From positions 1-50,449 of the forward strand of contig JAKAZA010000007.1 of NCBI GenBank assembly GCA_021816155.1: a stretch of DNA of 50,449 nucleotides, given 5' to 3'. The translations under genes were made by a program, and so were the position numbers. The notes beneath the pieces are model-generated. The model saw only the letters and a list, made by a program, of their open reading frames with translations, had not been told where the DNA came from and searched no databases. This document shows positions 25,935 to 34,571 of the stretch, piece by piece (the stretch's first letter is position 1; each line of letters begins with the position of its first letter). Source of the DNA: Pseudomonadota bacterium (GTDB taxonomy: Bacteria; Pseudomonadota; Alphaproteobacteria; Caulobacterales; Caulobacteraceae).

Positions 25935-27158
25935 TCAAGCGCCCGCCGCCTCAGGGGCGATCGCCGGCGCGAGGCGGTGACCGAGCTTGAGGCGCTTCGC
26001 CGCGAGATAGGCGGCGTTGTGCGGATTGGGCGCAATTCGCAGCGGGACCTCTTCCAGCACCTTGACGCCGCAAGCCCTCAGACCGGCCGTCTTGCGCGGG
26101 TTATTGGTCAGGAGACGCACCTCGTCGGCGCCAAGCGCGCGCAGGATCTGCGCCGCTATCCCATAGTCCCGCTGGTCCGCGGCGAAGCCGAGAGCAAGGT
26201 TGGCCTCGACCGTGTCCAGGCCTTCGTCCTGCAGGGCGTAGGCGCGGATCTTGGCGCCAAGACCGATGCCGCGGCCCTCATGCCCGCGCAGGTAGAGCAG
26301 CGCCCGGTTCTCTCGCTCGCCTACGAGGCGAAGGGCGGCGTGAAGCTGCGCGCCGCAGTCGCACCGCAAGGAGCCCAGGACATCGCCGGTCAGGCACTCG
26401 GAATGCGCGCGAACGAGTGCGCCTGACGCAAGCGGGCCGTTGATGACCGCCAGGTGTTCGACGCCGTCGACCAGGCTTCGGAACGTCCTCACCTCAAGGG
26501 GCTCGGCCGCGCCGACGCATGGCAGGCGGGCGCGGGCCACCTCCTCGACCAGGGATTCGGTCGCCATCCGATGGGCCGCGATTTCCGCGATGGTCAGCAA
26601 CGGAACGTCGTGCTGCGCCGAGAAGGTCCGCAGCTCCGGCAGGCGCGCCATCTCGCCGTCGGGCCGCATGATCTCGCAGATCACCGCCGCGGGCGCGAGG
26701 CCGGCGATCTTCATGAGATCGACCGAACCCTCGGTGTGGCCGGCGCGCGCCAGGACCCCGCCCTCGGCCGCGCGCAAAGGGAAGACGTGGCCGGGCGAGA
26801 CGACATCCGCCGCCGTGGCGTCCCGCGCAACCGCCGCCTGGATGGTGCGGGCGCGGTCGAACGCCGAGATGCCGGTCGTCACGCCGCGCGCGGCCTCGAT
26901 CGAGACGGTGAAGGCGGTCTTCCGGCTGGCGCGATTGTCAGCCGTCATCAGCGGCAGGCGCAGGCGGTCGACCAGCGAAGCCTCCATGGCGAGGCAGATC
27001 AGGCCTCTCGCATGCGCCGCCATGAAATTGACGGCCTCAGCGCTGACCAACTCCGCCGCGACGACGAGGTCGCCCTCGTTCTCCCGGTCTTCGTCGTCGA
27101 CGAGGATGATCGGCCGACCGGACCTCAGGGTCCTGACGGCGTCTGATAGGGACGACAT
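25935..27158 (-). CDS. ribBA: bifunctional DHBP synthase / GTP cyclohydrolase II
   Basis: A 407-residue fusion. Residues 1-200 are 3,4-dihydroxy-2-butanone-4-phosphate synthase (VDDEDRENEGDLVVAA, then VSPGHVFPLRAAEGGVLARAGHTEGSVDL). Residues about 205-400 are GTP cyclohydrolase II with the zinc motif C-x10-C-x-C (SECLTGDVLGSLRCDCG), RGHEGRGIGL and LLTNNPRK. Since many alphaproteobacterial RibBA proteins have a decayed cyclohydrolase half, the intact zinc cysteines here suggest both activities remain. It supplies both precursors for the pathway. Its start overlaps the ribE end by 34 bases. Confidence 0.95.
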   Translation of the reverse strand: MSSLSDAVRTLRSGRPIILVDDEDRENEGDLVVAAELVSAEAVNFMAAHARGLICLAMEASLVDRLRLPLMTADNRASRKTAFTVSIEAARGVTTGISAFDRARTIQAAVARDATAADVVSPGHVFPLRAAEGGVLARAGHTEGSVDLMKIAGLAPAAVICEIMRPDGEMARLPELRTFSAQHDVPLLTIAEIAAHRMATESLVEEVARARLPCVGAAEPLEVRTFRSLVDGVEHLAVINGPLASGALVRAHSECLTGDVLGSLRCDCGAQLHAALRLVGERENRALLYLRGHEGRGIGLGAKIRAYALQDEGLDTVEANLALGFAADQRDYGIAAQILRALGADEVRLLTNNPRKTAGLRACGVKVLEEVPLRIAPNPHNAAYLAAKRLKLGHRLAPAIAPEAAGA

Positions 27159-27742
27159 AGACTCTCCACGTACTTCGCCAGCACATCGACCTCGACGTTC
27201 AGTTCGTCGCCAACCGCGAGGCGGCTGAAGTTGGTGTGCGACCAGGTGTGAGGGACGAGGGTGATGGCGATCTCAAAGACGCCGGCCGACACCTCGCCGA
27301 CCGCGTTGAGCGTCAGGCTGACGCCATTCAGCGCGATCGATCCCTTGAGGACGCAGTAGGGACGCAGCACCGCCGGCGCGGTGAGCGCGATCCGCCGCGC
27401 CTCGCCGTCCTGATCGACGCCGGTGAGCCGCGCCCGACCATCCACATGGCCTTGCACCAGATGCCCCGACAGCCTCGTTCCCAGCGTGACGGCGCGCTCG
27501 AGGTTGACCGGGTCGCCCGGGTCGACCCGGTCCAGGGTCGAGCGACCGAGTGTCTCGGCGCTGAGGTAAAAGTCCGCTCGTTCGCCTTCGAGGGCGCTTA
27601 CGGTGAGGCAGACACCGTTGACGGCGACGCTCTCGCCCAGCGCCAGGCCCTGCAGGCCCGTATCCACGCCCAGGCGGCGCCCGGCGCCCGCGCGCTCGGC
27701 GCTGACCACTTTCCCTTGCGCTTCGACGATGCCGCTGAACAT
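27125..27742 (-). CDS. ribE: riboflavin synthase, alpha subunit
   Basis: Dismutates two lumazine molecules to riboflavin. The 205-residue protein has the expected duplicated beta-barrel: first copy MFSGIVEAQGKV ... AVNGVCLTV ... SGHLVQGHVDG, second copy with SIALNGVSLTLN and HTNFSRLAVGDELNVEVD. The family ends close to KYVESL, as here. Its 3' end overlaps ribBA by 34 bases in a different frame, and only four bases separate it from ribD. Start MFSG is conserved in the family. Confidence 0.96.
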   Translation of the reverse strand: MFSGIVEAQGKVVSAERAGAGRRLGVDTGLQGLALGESVAVNGVCLTVSALEGERADFYLSAETLGRSTLDRVDPGDPVNLERAVTLGTRLSGHLVQGHVDGRARLTGVDQDGEARRIALTAPAVLRPYCVLKGSIALNGVSLTLNAVGEVSAGVFEIAITLVPHTWSHTNFSRLAVGDELNVEVDVLAKYVESLCRPYQTPSGP

Positions 27743-27746
27743 CGAG

Positions 27747-28763
27747 TCAGACCGGCTTACGGGTTTGCACGTCGATCTCGTCCGCGCCGCCTACCCGTTG
27801 CCGGATGACGACGTGCTCGTCCCACAGCCGCCGACCCAGCACGGCGCGCGTCAGCGCCGGGCCAGCCTCCACCAGCGCCTCCATCGCGCCGGCCGCGCCG
27901 AGCTCGGACGGAAGGGCGGCGAGATCGTCACGCACCCAGACGTCGAAGCCACGCGCCTCGGCGTCCAGCTGATACGAAGCCGGAACGCGCCGTCGGCGGT
28001 CGAGGATCGCCAGGATGCGCCGCTTGCCTGCGTGGTCCGGCGCGCGCCGAACGGTGAACGCCGGGGCGTCCGCCAGGATCGAACCGGAGCCGGTGATGAT
28101 GGCGTCGGCGCGGCGTCGCAGCCGGTGGGCAAGGTCCAGCGAACTCTCCGACGTGAAGGTCGAGCGGCCCGCTGGCGGGATCATCGACCCGCCTGCCGTC
28201 AGGGCTTGCTTGACGGCGACCCATGGCCGGCCCGTCTGCGACCAGCGGGCGAACGGGGCGGTCAGACGCCGTGCGGCGCGGGCGAGTTCGGCGCAGTCGG
28301 GCGCCGCCAGTGACTCGATGAGGCGCACATCGAGCCCTGCCGCCGCCAGGCGCGCCGCACCGCCGCCGGCCACGTGCGGATTTGGATCGCCCGCGCCGAT
28401 CCAGACCGCGCGCGCTGGCGTCGCCAGGATCGCCTCCACGCAGGGCGGCGTCTTACCGGAATGGTTGCACGGCTCCAGCGTGACGACGAATGTGTGGATC
28501 CGGTCCTGAACGCCCTTGGCGATGCAGGCCGCGATCGCCTCGGCCTCGGCGTGCGGGGCGCCGGCCCGCGCATGCGCTCCGCAAGCGAGGAACGCTCCCC
28601 GCTCGTCCAGCACGACGCAGCCGACCGGCGGATTCGGCGCCGTCGCGCCGGCGAAGTCACCGGCCGCCGACAGCGCGATCCGAAGCGCGTCTCCGGCGGA
28701 CAGGTAGAGCTGCGAGAGAGCCCCTGTTCTTGCCGCCACGGCGCCTTCGTCGAGCCTTTGCAT
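27747..28763 (-). CDS. ribD: bifunctional pyrimidine deaminase / reductase
   Basis: Performs the deamination and side-chain reduction steps between GTP cyclohydrolase II and lumazine synthase. The N-terminal deaminase has the zinc motif HAEAEA and TLEPCNHSGKTPPC; the C-terminal reductase domain (about 165-335) includes RPWVAVKQALTAGGSM and ADAIITGSGSILADAP. Length 338 is slightly short for RibD (about 360) but both domains are present. First gene of the rib operon; no FMN riboswitch fits in the short gap before the divergent GntR gene. Confidence 0.94.
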   Translation of the reverse strand: MQRLDEGAVAARTGALSQLYLSAGDALRIALSAAGDFAGATAPNPPVGCVVLDERGAFLACGAHARAGAPHAEAEAIAACIAKGVQDRIHTFVVTLEPCNHSGKTPPCVEAILATPARAVWIGAGDPNPHVAGGGAARLAAAGLDVRLIESLAAPDCAELARAARRLTAPFARWSQTGRPWVAVKQALTAGGSMIPPAGRSTFTSESSLDLAHRLRRRADAIITGSGSILADAPAFTVRRAPDHAGKRRILAILDRRRRVPASYQLDAEARGFDVWVRDDLAALPSELGAAGAMEALVEAGPALTRAVLGRRLWDEHVVIRQRVGGADEIDVQTRKPV

Positions 28764-28825
28764 GGCGTTCGACTAGGGCCTATGTCGAGATCGAGCCATC
28801 TAAACCTCTGATGTTGCAACGTAAC
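28764..28825. promoter_or_regulatory. divergent ribD / GntR promoter gap with a palindrome
   Basis: The gap is too short for an FMN riboswitch. Immediately at its right edge (28811-28827) lies the imperfect palindrome ATGTTGCAACGTAACAT with an internal perfect GTTGCAAC, overlapping the first possible ATG of the GntR-type regulator. FCD-type GntR regulators bind dyads of this size, so autoregulation is possible. Confidence 0.35.
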
Positions 28826-29599
28826 ATGTCACACCCCCTCGAGACGGACGCCGCGGCGAGGCGTCTAGCCGGCATGAAGGGACCAGCGCGAAGCGCCACG
28901 CCGGACGGCGATTGGGCGGAAGGCCTGCAGAAAGCGCGGCTCTACGAGCAGATCCTGCTCGACATCATCCTGGGCGAACTCGAGCCGATGAGCGTGCTCG
29001 ACGAGCGGGCGCTGGCCATGCGCTACCACGGCGGCGTCTCGGGCATTCGCGAGGCGCTGACCCGCCTGGCGCTCGAAGGCCTCGTCGTTAGGCGGCCGCG
29101 GGTGGGCACCGTCGTCGCGCCTCTCGACATCCGCGAGATCGAGCAGGCGTTCGAGGTTCGCCATATGCTCGAAGCGCGCACCGCGGGGCTCGCGGCGCGC
29201 AACGCGACCGCCGAACAGGTCGTCGGGATCACCACCGCCTTCGACGGCGCGGAAGCGGCGATCGAGGCGTCTGACTTCCGGGCGATGCTCGCGATGGACC
29301 GCCGTTTCCATCGCACGGTGGCCAACGCCACCGGCAACGCCACCCTCGCCCGCTTCATGATCTCGCTCGAGAACATCGCCACCCGGTTCTGGATCTGGGA
29401 GATGGAGAAACAGACCGCCGGCGCGCAGCTGGCCGACGTCGCCCTCCACCGGGCTCTCGCCGATCAGATTGCGGCGCGCGATCCCGCGGGCGCCGAGGCC
29501 GCGGCGCAGAAGCTGATCGGCGTGCCCCCGAGCGCCTATCGCGGACGCGATCCCGCCGTTCCCGGAGACTTCGGGCGCCCCTACAAGGCGGGACAATAG
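28826..29599 (+). CDS. GntR-family regulator, FCD (FadR-like) type
   Basis: A DNA-binding regulator of about 257 residues. The winged helix-turn-helix (RLYEQILLDIILGELEPMSVLDERALAMRYHGGVSGIREAL, in parts) is followed by the all-helical FCD ligand domain with FEVRHMLEARTAGLAA and the metal-binding type histidines in MDRRFHRTVANATGN and ALHRALADQIAARD. Such regulators respond to carboxylic acids or their CoA forms. The start is ambiguous: ATG at 28811, 28826 or 28874; a palindrome covers the first, and a GAGG lies 12 bases before the last. Confidence 0.85.
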   Translation: MSHPLETDAAARRLAGMKGPARSATPDGDWAEGLQKARLYEQILLDIILGELEPMSVLDERALAMRYHGGVSGIREALTRLALEGLVVRRPRVGTVVAPLDIREIEQAFEVRHMLEARTAGLAARNATAEQVVGITTAFDGAEAAIEASDFRAMLAMDRRFHRTVANATGNATLARFMISLENIATRFWIWEMEKQTAGAQLADVALHRALADQIAARDPAGAEAAAQKLIGVPPSAYRGRDPAVPGDFGRPYKAGQ

Positions 29600-29873
29600 G
29601 CCCTGCAGCGGGTCGCTTCGCGCCGCCTGCCCGCTCGCATCCTCGAAAAGGCGTCGAGCGCCAATTCCGCGGCTATCAGGCGCTGACAGACCGCATGTCG
29701 GCGAGTGCGCCCAAGGCGTGCTGGGCTTCTCCGCGGGCGGCGCACGGCGCTTGGCGCGGCCGTGACCGCGGATCCGAGCGGCCGCCCGGGCTTCGTCGGC
29801 TCGATTGCGCCCTCGCTCGCCGCCCTGCCACCGCACTCGCAATGGCCGGGCCCGGATGGAACCGCGCTGACGC

Positions 29874-30506
29874 TCAGCGGGCCGCGAAGCTCAGCCGCAC
29901 CGTGTCGAGCGCGACGCGGCTGATCGGATCGAGGTTCGTCGTCGGATCGACCAGGAGCTGCACGGAGAGACCGAGCTGCAAGCTGCCGATCATGAGCGCT
30001 GCGCTATCGGCGTCGATCTCGCGGCGAATGCTGCCGTCTGCCTGGCCTTTGGCCACCAGCCCGGCCAGGCGGCCCTTCACGCGCTCGTGCTCGGCGGCGA
30101 ACGCGGCGCGAAGCTCGCTGACCTCGGCCACGGCCGAGGCGAGGAGCATGAAGTAGGTCCGCAGTTCGCTGCTGGTCGAAAGCTCGGTCAGGTAGACATC
30201 GAGCAGCAGCAGCAGGCCTTCGAGACCGCTGAGCTGATCGACCTTCCGCGTGGACTGCAGGTGCTCGAATGAGGCAGCCGCGTACTCGATGACGGCGTCG
30301 ATCAGCCCCTGCTTGGACCCGAACCGCTGAGTAACGAGGCTGCGGCTGTAGCCCGCTCTGGCGCCGATCGCCTCGAACGTGGCCGCGCCGACGCCGCGCT
30401 CGGGCACGATCTCGACCACGGCCCGAACCAGGCTCTTGCCCGACTGTTCGCGGCGGTCGGCCTGGGTTCGCCGCCCCTTCGCCGCCGCAGCGTGGCCTCT
30501 TCGCAT
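29874..30506 (-). CDS. TetR-family transcriptional regulator
   Basis: A 210-residue TetR protein. The DNA-binding domain is about residues 22-70 (SLVRAVVEIVPERGVGAATFEAIGARAGYSRSLVTQRFGSKQGLI, split). The helical C-terminal domain follows with a leucine-rich segment (LLLLLDVYLTEL). Divergent from the P450 gene at 30596 with 89 bases between, it probably controls the P450-kinase-ADH set. It lies opposite in direction to the GntR gene; the 274 bases between them hold no gene I recognise. Confidence 0.9.
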   Translation of the reverse strand: MRRGHAAAAKGRRTQADRREQSGKSLVRAVVEIVPERGVGAATFEAIGARAGYSRSLVTQRFGSKQGLIDAVIEYAAASFEHLQSTRKVDQLSGLEGLLLLLDVYLTELSTSSELRTYFMLLASAVAEVSELRAAFAAEHERVKGRLAGLVAKGQADGSIRREIDADSAALMIGSLQLGLSVQLLVDPTTNLDPISRVALDTVRLSFAAR

Positions 30507-30595
30507 GCCTCGCCCCGTTTGCTGGTTGGTCGGCCACTAAGTTGATGTTATCGAGCCCTCGCCGTCAAAGGCCAATCAACCCGGAAACGCCAACG
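30507..30595. promoter_or_regulatory. divergent TetR / P450 promoter with partial dyad
   Basis: TTGGTCGGCCACTAA (30526-30540) is an imperfect palindrome with five of seven pairs. A wider repeat GTTGAT (30541-30546) / ATCAAC (30575-30580) follows. One or the other may be the TetR operator. No clear -35/-10 pair could be assigned. Confidence 0.3.
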
Positions 30596-31870
30596 ATGAT
30601 GATTCCCAACGATATCGCCCACACAATCATCGACCCCAAGGCGTACGCCGACGGCAAGCGGGTCGACGAGGCGTTCGCCTGGCTGCGCCGCGAGGCGCCG
30701 CTCGACATCGCCGAACCCGAAGGGTTCGACCCATTCTGGGTGGTGACGCGCCATGCCGACATCCTGGAGATCGAGCGTCAGAACGACCTCTTCCACAACG
30801 GCGACCGGCCGACGACGCTGACCAACATCGAGTCCGAGAAAATGGTGCGGTCGATGATGGGCGGCTCGCCGCACCTGATCCGCTCGCTGGTCCAGATGGA
30901 CAACCCGGACCACTTCGCCTACCGGCGCCTGACGCAGGGCCTGTTCCTACCGCAGAACCTGCGTCGGCTGGAAGTCCGCATCCGCCAGATCGCGCACGGC
31001 TTCCTCGACCGGATGGCGGCGATGGGCGGCCGCTGCGACTTCGCCAAGGATGTCGCCTTCCTCTACCCGCTTCACGTGATCATGGAGCTCATGGGCGTGC
31101 CCGAGGCGGACGAGCCGCGCATGCTGAAGCTGACGCAGGAACTCTTCGGCAGCGCCGATCCCGATCTGAACCGGTCCGGAGCAACGGTCACGGACAGTGC
31201 GACCGTCCTCTCCAACCTCCAGGAGGTGGTGGCCGACTTCACCGCCTACTTCAACGCCATCACGGAGGACCGGCGCGCGCATCCGCGCGAGGACGTCTGC
31301 AGCGCCATCGCCAACGGCCGGGTCGACGGCCGCCCGCTCGGGGTGCTGGAGGCGATGGGCTACTACATCATCACCGCCACGGCGGGCCACGACACGACGT
31401 CGAACACGACCGCCGGCGGCCTGTGGGCCCTGGCGGAGAATCCCGGCGAACTCGCCAAGCTGAAGGCGAACCCGGCGCTGATCCCGTCGTTCCTGGAAGA
31501 GTCGATCCGCTGGGTCACGCCCGTGAAGCACTTCATGCGCTCGACAACGGCCGACGTTGAGATCGGCGGCCGCAAGATCCCGAAGGGCGACTGGCTGATG
31601 CTGTCCTATCCGTCTGGAAACCGCGACGAGGCGGTGTTCGACGACCCATTCCGGTTCGACATCGAACGCACGCCGAACAAACACGTCGCGTTCGGGCACG
31701 GCGCGCACATATGCCTCGGCCAGCACCTCGCCCGGCTGGAAATGCGGGTGCTCTGGGAGGAGTTGCTGTCTCGGCTCGAGTCGCTGGAGCTGGACGGCGA
31801 GCCGAAGCGCTCCGAGGCCAACTTTGTTTGCGGTCCCAAATCGGTCCCGATCCGCTACACCATGCATTGA
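30596..31870 (+). CDS. cytochrome P450
   Basis: A 424-residue soluble bacterial P450. The heme loop is FGHGAHICLG with C373; the I-helix is canonical AGHDTTSN (263-270) with the acid-threonine pair; the K-helix pair is E302/R305. C-terminal GPKSVPIRYTMH is characteristic of a P450 group in terpenoid and steroid degraders. Starts are tandem ATG at 30596 and 30599. It begins a same-strand set: kinase-fold protein (20 bases later), small helical protein, DUF7064-like protein, alcohol dehydrogenase. Redox partners are not nearby. Confidence 0.93.
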   Translation: MMIPNDIAHTIIDPKAYADGKRVDEAFAWLRREAPLDIAEPEGFDPFWVVTRHADILEIERQNDLFHNGDRPTTLTNIESEKMVRSMMGGSPHLIRSLVQMDNPDHFAYRRLTQGLFLPQNLRRLEVRIRQIAHGFLDRMAAMGGRCDFAKDVAFLYPLHVIMELMGVPEADEPRMLKLTQELFGSADPDLNRSGATVTDSATVLSNLQEVVADFTAYFNAITEDRRAHPREDVCSAIANGRVDGRPLGVLEAMGYYIITATAGHDTTSNTTAGGLWALAENPGELAKLKANPALIPSFLEESIRWVTPVKHFMRSTTADVEIGGRKIPKGDWLMLSYPSGNRDEAVFDDPFRFDIERTPNKHVAFGHGAHICLGQHLARLEMRVLWEELLSRLESLELDGEPKRSEANFVCGPKSVPIRYTMH

Positions 31871-31890
31871 GGGAAGGCGGGAGGAGAGCG

Positions 31891-32928
31891 TTGGACAGCC
31901 GTGAGGAGCAGCTTCGCGCGGGCCTGGGGCGGTTCCTGGACGCCAAATGGCGACCCGGCGCCCAGGTCTCGGAGCTCGCGCACATACCCGGCGGCGCATC
32001 GCGCGAGACGTGGCGCCTGCGGGCGACCGCGGGCGCGGACAGTCGCGGGATGATCGTGAGGATCGACCCCGAGACCAGTCTGATCGACACTGACAGGCGT
32101 ACCGAGTACCGGGCGATGGAGGCCGCCTACAGGGCCGGCGTGCCGGCGCCCGAGACGCTGTACCTCGAGGAGGATCTCGCCTGGCTTGGACGCCCGTTCT
32201 CGATCACCGCCGAGGTCCCCGGCTGCCAGGCCTCAGCCGAGGGCATGCCACCGGAGCACCGCGACCGGATCGGCCGGCAGAAGTGGGCGATCCTGGGCAG
32301 AATCGCCGCGCTCGATCCTGCGACGCTGGGGCTGGGCGACGTGATGCCCGCCTCGAGCCGCGAGACCTGCGCGGCCGAGCAGCTCGAATACTGGGCGAAG
32401 GTGATCGTCGAGGACGAGTTGCATCCCAACCCGGTTGCGCACGCCGCGATCCGCTGGCTGCGCCGCAATCCGCCGCCCCCGGCCCAGAAGCTGAGCCTGG
32501 TGCACGGCGACTATCGGACGGGCAACTTCCTCTACGCGCCGGACGGCGAGATCAGGGCGATCCTCGACTGGGAGATGGCGCACATCGGCGATCCCCTGGA
32601 GGATCTGGCATGGTCGATGGACCCGCTCTGGTGCTGGCAGACGCCGGAACTGGCGGGTCGGCTCCTGCCGCATGCGGACGCTGTCCGCGCCTGGGAGCAA
32701 GGCAGCGGTCTCGTCGTCGACCCGGCCGCCTTCCGCTGGTGGCAGGTGTTCGCCGCGGTCAAGGGCATCGGCATCTGGATCTCATCGAGCGAGGATTTCC
32801 ACGCCGGCCGCTCGAAGGCGCCGATCCTGGCCATGGCCGGCTGGCTGATGACCGACCGTCAGCAGCGGATCCTCGTCGACTACCTCTCGCCGTTCTCGCA
32901 ACACCGCTTCGTGGAGCGCGTGAAATGA
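31891..32928 (+). CDS. phosphotransferase-family (ACAD10/APH-like) kinase
   Basis: A 345-residue APH-fold protein of the group found with acyl-CoA dehydrogenases and P450s in degraders. Catalytic loop HGDYRTGN (H205, D207, N212) and metal-binding LDWE (D226) are intact, and the N-terminal lobe has LAHIPGGASRETWRL. I chose the unusual TTG at 31891 because GGGAGGAGAG directly precedes it and the family begins near DSREEQL. Its last codon overlaps the next start (ATGA). It may phosphorylate a hydroxylated catabolic intermediate before elimination or CoA activation. Confidence 0.88.
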   Translation: MDSREEQLRAGLGRFLDAKWRPGAQVSELAHIPGGASRETWRLRATAGADSRGMIVRIDPETSLIDTDRRTEYRAMEAAYRAGVPAPETLYLEEDLAWLGRPFSITAEVPGCQASAEGMPPEHRDRIGRQKWAILGRIAALDPATLGLGDVMPASSRETCAAEQLEYWAKVIVEDELHPNPVAHAAIRWLRRNPPPPAQKLSLVHGDYRTGNFLYAPDGEIRAILDWEMAHIGDPLEDLAWSMDPLWCWQTPELAGRLLPHADAVRAWEQGSGLVVDPAAFRWWQVFAAVKGIGIWISSSEDFHAGRSKAPILAMAGWLMTDRQQRILVDYLSPFSQHRFVERVK

Positions 32929-33377
32929 TCCCGAAGGGCTCGCAGGCCATCGGCCATCTCGTCACGCGCATCGCCCAGGACCTGCTCCCGAAGGCGAGCG
33001 ACGCCTACACCGCGACCGACCTCGGCTACTTCACCCTGCTGCTGACCATGGTCGCGCAGGACTACGACCGCGCCGCCGACCTGCTGGTGAGCGAGCATGC
33101 TGCGTTGCAGCCGATCCTGCGCGCGGCGGGCGCGCGCCTCGCGGACCCCGCTCTGCAGGCTCGGATCGCCGAGGCGCTTCAGATGGAGGCGCCCAGCCTG
33201 AAGGTGAGCGATCTCACCGCCCGCGCCGATGTCACAATGAAGTTGCTGATCGAGGTCCATGCTGCGGTCGAGGATGCCGAGGCGGCTGGCGCCGACTGGG
33301 CTCGCGCGCTGAACGAGGACATCTGGCGATTCCTCGGGACGCACGTGGCCGCGCACGCCTACGACGTAATGCTTTGA
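32925..33377 (+). CDS. small helical protein of unknown function
   Basis: A 150-residue protein predicted to be mostly helical (SDAYTATDLGYFTLLLTMVAQDYDRAADLLVSEHAAL, in parts), with no membrane segment or signal peptide. It overlaps the kinase gene by four bases, so the two are translationally coupled and may form a complex. Similar small proteins accompany APH-like kinases in other degradative clusters, but I cannot name the family with certainty. Confidence 0.75.
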   Translation: MIPKGSQAIGHLVTRIAQDLLPKASDAYTATDLGYFTLLLTMVAQDYDRAADLLVSEHAALQPILRAAGARLADPALQARIAEALQMEAPSLKVSDLTARADVTMKLLIEVHAAVEDAEAAGADWARALNEDIWRFLGTHVAAHAYDVML

Positions 33378-33408
33378 TGAACGCGAACCGAAAGGCCGAG
33401 GGCCAGGC

Positions 33409-34536
33409 ATGTTGAACAAGCTCGACGACTTTCCCGTCCACCAGACGCCGGAACCGCTCGCCCATCCCGCGACAAGCGACCGCAACGTCTACGACCGCAC
33501 CTGGTTCAACGGCTACGCCGCCGACGGGTCGTACTATTTCGGGATCGGCATGGCGGTCTATCCGCACCGCGGCGTCCTGGATTGCGCCTTCTCGGTCGTG
33601 ACGCGGGACGGGCGCCAGCACTGCTTCTACGGCTCGCGCCGCGCCCCGACCGAGCGCACCGAGATGCGCGTGGGTCCGTTCCGGATCGAGGTGATCGAGC
33701 CGATGAAACGAACGCGGGTGGTCCTCGAGGACAACGAGAGCGGCCTCGCGTGTGACCTGACGTTCTCTGCGCGGACGGCGGCGATCCAGGAGGCCCGGCA
33801 GACGCTTTGGAGCGGCGCGCGCCGCACCATGGACGCCACCCGCTTCGACCAGTTCGGCCGCTGGAGCGGCGTGGTGCGAAGCCCCGACGGCGAGATCAGG
33901 GTGACGGAGGAACACTGCCACGGCACCAAGGACCGCTCCTGGGGCGTGCGCGGCGTCGGCGAGCGCGAAACCGGCGGCGCGCCGGCGGCCCCGCGGGGGA
34001 TCTTCTTCCTATGGGCGCCGCTCTTCTGGGACGACCACATCAGCCACGCCATCTTCTTCGACGGGGAGAAAGGCGAGGCGCTGGTGCGAGAAGGGATCGT
34101 CGCCCCGCTCTACGGCAGCGAGGCCGAGGTCCCCGGCGTCGAGGACGGTCGCGATCAGCGCATGGCGACCGCCCGCCACCGCGTCCAGTACCACCCTGGC
34201 ACCCGGCTGGCCGCGTCGGCCGAGATCGACCTCGTGGATCACGACGGCGGGGTTCGCACCATCGCGCTGGAGCCGATCCTCAAGTTCCAGATGAAGGGTC
34301 TGGGCTACGGACATCCCGAGTGGGGCCAGGGCATGTGGAAAGGCGAACTGGCGATCGGCCATGAGTCCTTCGATCCGCGCCAGCTGAACCCGCTCGAGCC
34401 TTGGCACCTGCACACCCAGCAGGTTGTGAAGGCCACCGACGGCGCCCGCCAGGGCATCGGGGTGCTGGAGCAGATCTGTGTCGGCCCCTACGCCCCGGCC
34501 GGCTTCACAGAATTCCTGGATGGCGCGAAGCGTTAG
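33409..34536 (+). CDS. lipocalin/AttH-like beta-sandwich protein (DUF7064/7065-like)
   Basis: A 375-residue protein rich in beta strands, with NVYDRTWFNGYAADGSYYFGIGMAVYPHRGVLDCAFSVV near the N terminus, a WSGVVRSPDGEIRV segment and EEHCHGTKDRSWGVRGVGE. This pattern, with the buried HG-x-x-D-RSWG, is seen in hydroxyneurosporene synthase/AttH-like lipid-binding folds. It lacks a signal peptide. Located between the kinase pair and alcohol dehydrogenase, it may bind or isomerise the pathway's lipid-like intermediate. The function is unproven. Confidence 0.75.
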   Translation: MLNKLDDFPVHQTPEPLAHPATSDRNVYDRTWFNGYAADGSYYFGIGMAVYPHRGVLDCAFSVVTRDGRQHCFYGSRRAPTERTEMRVGPFRIEVIEPMKRTRVVLEDNESGLACDLTFSARTAAIQEARQTLWSGARRTMDATRFDQFGRWSGVVRSPDGEIRVTEEHCHGTKDRSWGVRGVGERETGGAPAAPRGIFFLWAPLFWDDHISHAIFFDGEKGEALVREGIVAPLYGSEAEVPGVEDGRDQRMATARHRVQYHPGTRLAASAEIDLVDHDGGVRTIALEPILKFQMKGLGYGHPEWGQGMWKGELAIGHESFDPRQLNPLEPWHLHTQQVVKATDGARQGIGVLEQICVGPYAPAGFTEFLDGAKR

Positions 34537-34571
34537 GGGCCTGTCGCCAGGCCACAGACGAAAGGATGTCC

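Noticed and set aside
29600-29873. Gap between GntR and TetR genes as a possible small gene or RNA
   Set aside because: Open frames lack a ribosome-binding site and any known pattern; no stable conserved-looking hairpin or tRNA-like fold was recognised.
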